DNA of 41,669 nt from Chitinophagales bacterium. Lineage in GTDB: Bacteria; Bacteroidota; Bacteroidia; Chitinophagales; Saprospiraceae. The notes beneath the pieces were generated by a model that did not search any database, was not told the origin of the DNA, and saw only the letters and a program-made list of their open reading frames with translations. Positions 16,040 to 22,903 of this stretch are shown here, in pieces; the stretch's first letter is position 1; every line of letters starts with the position of its first letter. The translations under genes were made by a program, and so were the position numbers. The stretch spans positions 1 to 41,669 of the forward strand of contig JAKSDI010000074.1 in NCBI GenBank assembly GCA_022360175.1, read 5' to 3'.

Positions 16040-16561
16040 TTAGAATACTCGTAAGACATTATTGATCATAGCTAATACTTTTCGGACGAAAAATCGTTCC
16101 AAAGCGCTGTAACAGCTACCAATGGTAAAACGAGCCGACCTCATACCCCAATCTAGAACTTCTCGATTCATCATTTGTAGTAAACGATACCTTAATGGAT
16201 TGTCATTGGGGGTGAAAATTCTAAAGTTTGCTAAAAGTATATCTTCTGTCATATCAGTATAGAGCAATGTTATAAGATTTATATCTCATACTGATGTTTT
16301 GTGCTTATCCAACCAGTGATAAGTTACTGAATCATTGGCTTTCAGGTCTAAAAAAGACTTATCAATAAGTGAATCGCCTGTACTTAGTGTACTAACGGAT
16401 TGTAGGGCTACATTATCAAAGAAATCAGCTCTGTAGTAGTCTAAATTATTTAACAAACGTGTAATTTGACTGTGACTGATTTCTAGTACTTCGTATGCTT
16501 TTACGTAACTGTTCCCATTTGGGGAATTTAGCAAATGGACTATGTAAGACTCGATATTCAT
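16040..16561 (-). pseudogene. Degenerate transposase remnant (IS4/IS701-like, tentative)
   Basis: Two short frames (16286-16561 and 16040-16267) are in the same reading frame, separated by an in-frame TGA at 16286-16288. Read through, the first part resembles the N-terminus of IS4-type transposases. It shows a helical start, then STGDSLIDKSF where a DDTxxEK-like motif is expected, then YHWLDKHKTSV-DINLITLLYTD where WHYDHSK...KGINLLTALY is expected. The remainder is much too short for a full transposase and lacks the other catalytic residues, so there is an internal deletion. The family call is from memory of motif shape only. Confidence 0.5.
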
Positions 16562-16619
16562 GATTCTAATTTACCATTTATAAATTTGTGTAAATTCTAT
16601 AATTTACGGATTATGTATA

Positions 16620-18071
16620 TTAGGGATTAAACTCTCCCTTATCAGTCAATTTATAAATTACTATATCGTTCCTAAATATATCTCTGATACAATAGGCTAA
16701 GAAGCCCCCATCCATAGTTTGAATAATCTTTGTAGGTATAACACTATCCTCTTCATCAATAATTTCTTCTTGCCAAATTTTATTACCTTCTGCATCAACC
16801 TTTAAGATAACTCCCTTAAATATTTGAAGATCATGATATATACCAGATATTAAATACCCCCCATCGAGAGTTGGAATAATATCATTTGGATCAAAAAAGG
16901 CAGAGATCTTTTTCTCCTTTAAAATCGTTCCTAACTCGTTTATCCATTGTAGGCAAATGGAATCGGTAGGAAGCGATTTGCCTACTAATAGATAATTACC
17001 ACTTTCTAAGAATACAAATGCTCCATTGTAAGCATGACTAACTTGCCCTAAGTTTATAGTCCCTATTAGTTCTCCATTAGGCGAAAAATTATCAATCCTA
17101 AGGTTTTGGTTTAGCTCAAATTCGGAACTAAGCCCTTTAACGAGTACACTTAGATTATAATTATGAGCTATTACAGCGTCTATGGCGGTCAAGAATTCAA
17201 GCGTATCATACGTCACAGATTGTAATTCTTGAGTGCCGTGAATTACATTGTACTTATTGGTAGCCTGTCCGAAGGGTCCTATAATATTGCCTACCACAGA
17301 GTAGGTATTATTATGGAGAATTGGTTCTATAGCGATTCCAAAGTCTTCATATCTTAGTACAAGATGCGGGTCAAAGTAGAAGGAAGGTTCACCTATGATA
17401 ATATCATCATCACATTGAGAAACAAAGGCTGGTTTGAGACTAACTGGAGAATTACTATCATTGTTATATGCTATGAGACATCCGCAATCTAATGATTGAT
17501 CTGGAAGGTTAAGTGAGGCTGAGTTCGTGGTATCTGTTATTCTTCCATCTAAAGTTAGATTGAGCATTGACCAGCGATTATTTATGGTTGTCAGAATCTT
17601 GTAAGAGTTACTATCCAGTTGAACAATGCCTCCTGCTCGCGCACACCAACTAGTCTCAGCCTCTAACTCTAATTCGAATGAGGATGAACGAATTGTTATG
17701 ATCTCGCTATATTCATCTACTACCCCCTCAGAGTTCCCCGCAGTAAGTAGTACTCTAAACTCTCCAGCTCTTTGAAAAGTATAAATAGGATTAGCTTCAT
17801 TGGAAACATGACCCTCATCTCCAAAATCCCATTCGTAAAATGTTGCTTCTGTAGAAGTATTCTGAAATTCTACTGTCGTAGGAGCAAAATTAGAGTCACC
17901 GATAAATTGATAATTGAAACTTGCTATTAAACCATCCTTGATGTTATCTAATTTTTCTAGATGACAGCTATGTAGAACTGGAATTAGGCTAAAAGCTAGC
18001 CATATAGTACCTAAGCCGAATGCTTTACAAGAAAGGTTAAGCAAATTCAATTTAATAGTCCAATGTTTCAT
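16620..18071 (-). CDS. PKD-domain lipoprotein (copy 2)
   Basis: The 483-aa protein is paralogous to the lipoprotein at 11557-12969. A signal region with hydrophobic stretch FGLGTIWLAFSLIPVLHSC has a lipobox-like LHSC and the conserved C-H-L-E-x-L-D-N-I-K-D-G-L-I-A-S-F after it. The PKD domain (YEWDFGDEGHVSNEANPIYTF, FRVLLTAGNSEG) is at about residues 50-125. C-terminal motifs DGGYLISG and DGGFLAYC repeat, and the protein ends VIYKLTDKGEFNP. Both copies share a CGCLIxYD/N segment. It is in opposite orientation to copy 1, and the two bracket the block 13013-16561. It is probably anchored in the envelope. Function unknown. Confidence 0.85.
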   Translation of the reverse strand: MKHWTIKLNLLNLSCKAFGLGTIWLAFSLIPVLHSCHLEKLDNIKDGLIASFNYQFIGDSNFAPTTVEFQNTSTEATFYEWDFGDEGHVSNEANPIYTFQRAGEFRVLLTAGNSEGVVDEYSEIITIRSSSFELELEAETSWCARAGGIVQLDSNSYKILTTINNRWSMLNLTLDGRITDTTNSASLNLPDQSLDCGCLIAYNNDSNSPVSLKPAFVSQCDDDIIIGEPSFYFDPHLVLRYEDFGIAIEPILHNNTYSVVGNIIGPFGQATNKYNVIHGTQELQSVTYDTLEFLTAIDAVIAHNYNLSVLVKGLSSEFELNQNLRIDNFSPNGELIGTINLGQVSHAYNGAFVFLESGNYLLVGKSLPTDSICLQWINELGTILKEKKISAFFDPNDIIPTLDGGYLISGIYHDLQIFKGVILKVDAEGNKIWQEEIIDEEDSVIPTKIIQTMDGGFLAYCIRDIFRNDIVIYKLTDKGEFNP

Positions 18072-18286
18072 TCTTTAGTTTGCCATTTGACTAATAGATT
18101 AACTCTTATTACATAAACTACTTGTAGCCTTTATTTTAGATAAAAAATAAACCTCAATATGATAGCTTCATACTGTTAACAATATGAGATAGAATGAATT
18201 TATTAATTAGAACCTGCTTTTACTGATATAATTTGATTTATTATCCATCTAACTTCCAAGTCTTTGAATGCAGGGTTCTGTTACAT

Positions 18287-18572
18287 TTAATAATGTCCTA
18301 AACTCATTTTGTAAATGCACTTTAAACACATATTCACTATGAAGTAATCGCTTTGAAATATGACTATTTTATGCTGAAGTAAATTACCTGTAAATGTCAT
18401 ATGAACTTGGATATCTGGCATACTTCCTCCAAATATATCTTCATAAGTATTTTTACATAAGTCAACCAATTCGAAAAATTAATTCTTGGACAGCCCGTAC
18501 TTGATTTCCGTTGAGAGCTGTTCGTATTTCTTGATAACTACTTGTCAGTATTATTTTTTCCTTTGCTAACAT
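18287..18572 (-). pseudogene. Small hypothetical gene broken by a frameshift
   Basis: From ATG at 18572 the minus strand reads MLAKEKIILTSSYQEIRTALNG... and stops at 18462. Shifting by one base in the T5 run (A5 on the plus strand, 18474-18478) gives ...AVQELIFELVDLCKNTYEDIFGGSMPDIQ and continues to a stop at 18287. The joined product would be about 94 aa, soluble, with no family I recognise. The continuity of the joined protein supports a single-base insertion rather than two genes. Confidence 0.4.
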
Positions 18573-19080
18573 ATTCTCAATTTAAAATTACATTATATTT
18601 TTTATATCCACGCATACATAGCTACTTTATATTTACCTTCTTATCATCAATCCCCCTCATCCCCCCCTAATCCGACAAAGTTTTTCCAAAAAAGTCAGAT
18701 CAGGAACCAAGGGGCAATCGGAGGATTGATAGGTCCGCTATGGTGACCCGCTAACACGTTCATTTTCTTTCAAGCCTGTAATTGATCATTTCTCCCCATT
18801 TCTTTTGCTTTGGCAAGTTACTAGCCCCTTCCAATGTCGACAAGGGACGTTTTACTTTACATTCTGATTTTTTCTCCTCTCTACTTTCCAATAAAAAATA
18901 AGTTTTTCACCCTTGTCTTGATTTCCAGTACCTACGTTTTGATGCCTTTGCAAAAAGGGAGGAAACCTCAATTACGCATCGGCGGCTCAGAAAAACTGCC
19001 GAAGAGGTATCACCTCCGCTCCCGGATGAAGGGAGATTTCCTTATTAACAATCGGGTCGTAGCCCAAAAACATCAAGACT
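18573..19080. other. Non-coding spacer with an imperfect inverted-repeat element
   Basis: I see no convincing gene; a plus-strand open frame at 18834-19097 lacks any protein-like feature. ATCAATCC (18646-18653) and GGATTGAT (18723-18730) are perfect inverted ends. Internal complementary pieces (CCCC with GGGG, CTAATCCGA with TCGGAGGAT, GACAAAGTTTTT with AAAAAAGTC) lie between them, so the 85-bp block can fold into one long interrupted hairpin. A smaller C-rich motif of the same kind (TCCCCCTTAATCCCCCTCC) lies at about 2490-2515, between the racemase and ATP-grasp genes. Confidence 0.4.
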
Positions 19081-19545
19081 ATGTATTACAAAATTGATTT
19101 TGAAGTAGCAGAAATTAAGTTGATCTATCAAAATAAGGTAAGCGTAAAGGATAGATCGCAAGTGAGCAGTTCTTTAGATGCCTATCAAATACTTTTAGCT
19201 AACTGGACAGAGCAGCTAGGATTTATTGAAGAATTTTACATTCTCTTATTAGATCGCTCTAATCGGGTGATGGGGTATTACAAAGTATCACAAGGCAGTA
19301 TGGCGGGTACTATAGTAGACCCTAAAGTAGTCTTTGCAGCAGCATTGAAAGCCCGTACCAGTGCGATCATTTTAGCACATAATCACCCCTCTGGAAATTT
19401 ATACCCTTCCCAAGCCGATAAGGCATTAACTCAAAAATTAAGCAAAGCAGGTAAATTACTAGAATTACCTATTCTTGACCACCTCATTTTATCCCCTGAT
19501 GGGGGCTATTATTCTTTTGCTGATGAAGGGCTGATAGATTCCTAA
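19081..19545 (+). CDS. RadC-like JAB/MPN-domain protein
   Basis: The 154-aa product consists almost entirely of the RadC-type JAB domain. The metal-binding JAMM motif is intact: AHNHPSGNLYPSQAD with H100, H102, S110 and D113, and an upstream glutamate in FIEEF (E50/E51). The helix-hairpin-helix part of chromosomal RadC is missing, as in the short RadC proteins carried by Bacteroidota mobile elements. The biochemical role of RadC is unresolved; the fold is that of a metal-dependent isopeptidase-like domain. It lies upstream of an ArdC-like gene in the same direction, a pairing typical of integrative elements. Confidence 0.88.
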   Translation: MYYKIDFEVAEIKLIYQNKVSVKDRSQVSSSLDAYQILLANWTEQLGFIEEFYILLLDRSNRVMGYYKVSQGSMAGTIVDPKVVFAAALKARTSAIILAHNHPSGNLYPSQADKALTQKLSKAGKLLELPILDHLILSPDGGYYSFADEGLIDS

Positions 19546-19591
19546 TAGCGTTGCCCTCACGCCTACAACAAAAATAGAGCCTAACCGTGTG

Positions 19592-19601
19592 CCCGTACGG
19601 G
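19592..19601. repeat. 10-bp palindrome CCCGTACGGG
   Basis: This perfect palindrome in the 169-bp gap between the RadC-like and ArdC-like genes is overlapped by a second CGGGTGCCCG inverted repeat. A short CACC/GGTG hairpin lies about 75 bp further. They could be operator or transfer-related sites; nothing fixes the role. Confidence 0.35.
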
Positions 19602-19714
19602 TGCCCGCATCAATAGCCCGATTTTTCATTGCACTTGTTACCCCATTCTCGCCGAAAGCAGAAGGTTAACACCAACAGGTGAAACCTTATTAATAATTTT
19701 AAATATATCAAATC

Positions 19715-20632
19715 ATGACAAAGAACAGCAAAAAGATCAAACGTGACCTATATCAGGAAGTCACCAACAAAATGATTGAGTTATTAGAAAATGGCGTTAC
19801 TCCGTGGCGTTGTACATGGAATCAATACGGCTTAGCCCGTAATTATGCTACAGGCCATATTTACACGGGTATTAATGGTTTTTTAATGAACCTTACCCCG
19901 CACCCAATACCATATTTTATAAGCTTCAAACAGGCAAAAACTAAAGGCGGTAAAATCCGAAAAGGAGCAAAAGCCAACAAGGTATTTTTTTATAAAACTC
20001 TTTTCAAGAATGAGGAAGAAGGCTTTATTTCTGCCAAGCAAGCCACAGCATTGCAAGGAATGGGCGAGGATATCCAAACTATACCAATGTTAAAATATTA
20101 CTCAGTATTCAATATTGAGGATGTGGAGGGCATTGAAATAAATATTCCAGAGGTAGAATTAAAAGAACATGAGCGAATCTCAAAATGTGAAGAGATAATA
20201 AAAAATGTCTCTAATGCCCCTAAATATGTGTTTGAGGATGCAAATAGAGCTTATTATCACCCTTTTGCAGATAAGTTAAATATGCCTGCTCTAGGGCAAT
20301 TTGAAACAGCAGAAGAATATTACAGCACCTTCTTTCATGAGCTTACACATTCAACCGGCCATCAATCGAGATTAAACAGGGAAGGAATTACTAAACTTAA
20401 TCCTTTCGGATCTCCGAATTATAGCAAAGAGGAATTAATAGCAGAAATGGGCGCTTCTTTTTTAGCTGCTCATACAGGCATTAATTATGATGAAATAACA
20501 GTAAATAGTGCAGCTTATTTACAAGGCTGGTTAAAAGTGCTGAAGGCAGATAAAAAACTGATCTTCAAAGCAGCAGCAGAGGCACAAAAAGCAGCGGATT
20601 ATATTTTGAATATTACCCGTAAGTTTGATTAA
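19715..20632 (+). CDS. ArdC-like antirestriction protein / zincin-like peptidase
   Basis: The 305-aa product has the two-part ArdC architecture. The N-terminal ssDNA-binding domain (residues about 8-140) shows DLYQEVTNKMIELLENGVTPWRCTW and YTGINGFLMNL. The C-terminal metallopeptidase domain carries STFFHELTHSTGH (H208, E209, H212) and the helix EELIAEMGASFLA with E240/E244, which supplies the third ligand. ArdC proteins of plasmids and conjugative elements protect incoming DNA from restriction during transfer. Presence with a RadC-like gene points to a mobile-element remnant. All motifs are intact. Confidence 0.9.
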   Translation: MTKNSKKIKRDLYQEVTNKMIELLENGVTPWRCTWNQYGLARNYATGHIYTGINGFLMNLTPHPIPYFISFKQAKTKGGKIRKGAKANKVFFYKTLFKNEEEGFISAKQATALQGMGEDIQTIPMLKYYSVFNIEDVEGIEINIPEVELKEHERISKCEEIIKNVSNAPKYVFEDANRAYYHPFADKLNMPALGQFETAEEYYSTFFHELTHSTGHQSRLNREGITKLNPFGSPNYSKEELIAEMGASFLAAHTGINYDEITVNSAAYLQGWLKVLKADKKLIFKAAAEAQKAADYILNITRKFD

Positions 20633-20645
20633 TACCTGAAAATTC

Positions 20646-20668
20646 AAGGAAAGCCGGCTTCCTTTTTC
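20646..20668 (+). terminator. Probable terminator after the ArdC-like gene
   Basis: AAGGAAAGCC/GGCTTCCTT forms an interrupted stem with one bulged A, followed by TTTTCTTTT, 14 bp after the stop codon. It is of moderate quality. A second hairpin without a T-run, GTCGCC/GGCGAC, follows at about 20719-20734. Confidence 0.5.
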
Positions 20669-20836
20669 TTTTCAATAACATCCTATTATCAAAATAGTGT
20701 TAACCCTGAATGGGCGCGGTCGCCTGACGGCGACTTTAGCGGAATGCTCTGATTGCTTATCTCTAATTTACTTGTCGTTCATCTGTTCAAATCTTTGCAT
20801 TATTTTTGTTCAGAAAAGTAAAATCCTTGAGGGCTT

Positions 20837-21138
20837 TTATCTTTTTAACCGATTCACCTTTTTTTTATTCCGAAACTCTAATAATTCCGCTCGTGGATAC
20901 CGCCGCTCCTTCATATGATGGAATACGGTAAAATGTCCTTCATCGACCAAATACCGTAACACTTTAGGCCCCCCCCCAACAATCTAGCTGCTGTCCCAGT
21001 ACTCACTAAGTCATCTTCTCCAATGACCCGCTGTATTTCATTATTTACCTGCTGAAACTCTTCTTGGATCATTTCCCGAAGCATCTTTTTTAGCTCTGCT
21101 GGGGTGATAGCATGTAGTATAATATTGTTGTTTTCCAT
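20837..21138 (-). pseudogene. Helix-turn-helix DNA-binding protein broken at a G9 tract
   Basis: The frame from ATG 21138 reads MENNNIILHAITPAELKKML ... DDLVSTGTAARLLGGG and then runs out of frame to a premature stop at 20911. Adding one G to the run of nine (C9 on the plus strand, 20969-20977) restores PKVLRYLVDEGHFTVFHHMKERRYPRAELLEF up to a stop at 20837, a 100-aa protein. The restored sequence has the MerR/excisionase-type helix-turn-helix (TGTAARLL...PKVLRYLVDEG) that is common next to Bacteroidota mobilisation and integration genes. So this is either a slipped-strand (phase-variable) gene in its OFF state, a decayed gene, or a homopolymer error. No signal peptide; probably cytosolic. 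Confidence 0.65.
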
Positions 21139-21788
21139 GATTGCTTTTTTAGTTTATTGAATCATTTTGGTACAATCTATGGGGATTCTACAAAGAATGC
21201 AAATGAAAGAAAATCAGCGCTTTAAGTATTAAAATGAAAGCTTTTGGTATGATTTGGGATCATTCAATGGAGTGGTTTTTCTTATTTGGAATCAAATGGA
21301 ATTATTTGGTAGAATTGGTGAGAGGTGATAATTTGGGACTTTAACAGCTTATTATGAAACAAGGTTGTATTTAGATAAATAATTTGTTTAAATGTTAATG
21401 CACACTATTTTATTACTACAATAGATGTGTGATTAAATATCACTCTTTATTTCTTGTTCAATTGCACTTTTATTTTATCTTTGAATTAAATACTATTTTT
21501 ATTTATAGAACAAGTACTTATACTTAAGTCCTAATCAATTCTTTCTTTTGTTTAATTTCAAAAGATAATAGTACATAGCTCGTTCGAGCATTTGCCTACA
21601 TTATTGTTTCTCATGAACGTTAACTGACGACTAGTTGACATGAGGATCTTACTTTTTGTTCTTATCAATATTCTTAATTGGTTTCCTATAAACCTTAATT
21701 ACTGTGAAACATATTATCATGAACAAAAAGTTATTCTCTTTTCGTCATAAGAGGTTGTGAAAATTATTTTTTTAGAAAAATAAGACGT
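21139..21788. other. Long regulatory region upstream of the RHS operon
   Basis: This 650-bp AT-rich region has no credible gene. It contains a good promoter (21454-21483) and then about 300 bp of leader with several foldable elements. These are GCTCG/CGAGC at about 21578-21589, CTCATG...CATGAG with inner GTTAAC/GTTGAC at about 21611-21645, and ACTTTTTGTTC with GAACAAAAAGT about 60 bp apart (about 21651-21732). Confidence 0.5.
21454..21483 (+). promoter_or_regulatory. Bacteroidota-type promoter of the RHS/VanY operon
   Basis: TTG at 21454-21456 is followed after 19 bp by TATCTTTG at 21476-21483, a close match to the primary-sigma consensus of Bacteroidota. Transcription would begin about 300 bp before the OmpH-like gene, giving a long structured 5' leader. 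No other gene lies between, so this is the best candidate promoter for the roughly 19 kb operon. Confidence 0.65.
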
Positions 21789-22301
21789 TTGAAAAACAAA
21801 ATAATAACAAATAGTTTGGTCCTAGCTTTTTCTTTATTGGCTGTATTTATTTCATTCTGGAATGTGCTCAGGGAAAATGAATCTCCGAAGATAGCAGTCG
21901 TTAAATCTGCTATAGTGGTAGATAAGTATAAGGGTATGATCGCTATATCAAACTATATTTCAAAAAAAGAAATAACTATCACAAAAAAAATTCAAGAAGA
22001 AATATCCCGCTTAGATAGTTTGAAGACCAAAGGAATACTCAATAATGATAATTACCAAGACCAAATAAGAAGATTGGAGGAAAGAGCCAAAAACGATCAA
22101 GAAGAACTTTTACAAAACAGTGAAAAAATGACTCAAGGTGGCTTAGATCAGATAAATCATTTTATTAAAAAATATGCTGAAACTAATGATTACGATTTAA
22201 TAATAGGAGCTACAGCTCTTGGTAATATCCTTTATGGGAGTGATGTTATAGATATAACAGATGAATTAATACAAGCAATGAATGAGTCTTATGATGAATA
22301 G
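21789..22301 (+). CDS. OmpH/Skp-like periplasmic chaperone
   Basis: The 170-aa product, close to the usual Skp/OmpH length, has an N-terminal hydrophobic segment (IITNSLVLAFSLLAVFISFW) that anchors or exports it. The mature part begins KIAVVKSAIVVDKYKGM, the family's first beta strand. A long charged coiled-coil (EITITKKIQEEISRLDSLKTK ... RRLEERAKNDQEELLQ) forms the Skp tentacles, and YDLIIGATALGNILYGSDVIDITDELIQAMN is the typical C-terminal strand. Skp prevents aggregation of unfolded outer-membrane or secreted proteins in the periplasm. As first gene of an operon of giant exported RHS proteins, it is probably a dedicated chaperone. Start is TTG; no internal ATG would keep the export segment. 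Confidence 0.85.
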   Translation: MKNKIITNSLVLAFSLLAVFISFWNVLRENESPKIAVVKSAIVVDKYKGMIAISNYISKKEITITKKIQEEISRLDSLKTKGILNNDNYQDQIRRLEERAKNDQEELLQNSEKMTQGGLDQINHFIKKYAETNDYDLIIGATALGNILYGSDVIDITDELIQAMNESYDE

Positions 22302-22896
22302 AAGCAGCGTGCTAGTTTTAATACTATACATCTTTGGATTAAACGTGAGTTGTGTAAAACAATATACAGTAACTGAATTACTGTCTTGGTTGAATGATGA
22401 GTCTAATGGCTTAGTATTTAACAAAAGGGTAGGAGACCTAGTCGTAAGAATTAACTATATGCCCCAGTCTTATATCAATCTTCGTAACTATACGGATAAT
22501 AGTAGCGAGGAAGGACATAGAGTACACAGTTTTCTTGTTACTCTAAGTCCCATTATTGAAGGTAGAGACATTATGCTAAGAGGAATAGGTTCAGTCGAAG
22601 AATATAGGCAGAGAATATTAGAGATGAACTTTGAATTAGCAAGTTGTTTTGAATTGAAGTTTTCGAAACAAAAAATGGCTCCTGTATTAGCTATTTTGGA
22701 GAACAGCCACGATCTATCCAATGCTCGTCGCTTTTGGGTTCAATTCATTGATGAAGCAGTAGATAGTAGTTTAGCCGATGATGAAGCCATTACCCTGACT
22801 TTTACAGATAATATATTCTGGACAGGTATACATGATTTCCGATTTATGATTGATGACATAAATAATATTCCTTCATTAAAAGAGCTTGAAAATTAA
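22282..22896 (+). CDS. Predicted lipoprotein (204 aa) in the RHS operon
   Basis: It starts within the end of the OmpH-like gene (20-bp overlap). The signal peptide MNRSSVLVLILYIFGLNVSC has lipobox NVSC, so the mature protein is lipidated at that cysteine (residue 24 counted from the first ATG). The mature part has no motif I recognise. It is mixed alpha/beta with acidic stretches, and about half the length could form a single small domain. ATG codons at 22282, 22291 and 22294 are all possible starts. The lipid anchor and operon place suggest an envelope accessory role, for example in assembly or surface docking of the large proteins. It could also protect the periplasm, but nothing shows that. 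Confidence 0.7.
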   Translation: MSLMMNRSSVLVLILYIFGLNVSCVKQYTVTELLSWLNDESNGLVFNKRVGDLVVRINYMPQSYINLRNYTDNSSEEGHRVHSFLVTLSPIIEGRDIMLRGIGSVEEYRQRILEMNFELASCFELKFSKQKMAPVLAILENSHDLSNARRFWVQFIDEAVDSSLADDEAITLTFTDNIFWTGIHDFRFMIDDINNIPSLKELEN

Positions 22897-22903
22897 GAAG
22901 CTA

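Noticed and set aside
16040-16267. Independent 75-aa gene
   Set aside because: It is in frame with the upstream 91-aa piece through a single TGA and reads as part of the same degenerate transposase.
18834-19097. 87-codon plus-strand frame before the RadC-like gene
   Set aside because: Hydrophobic start is not followed by a coherent domain; it overlaps the RadC-like start and lacks any supporting motif.
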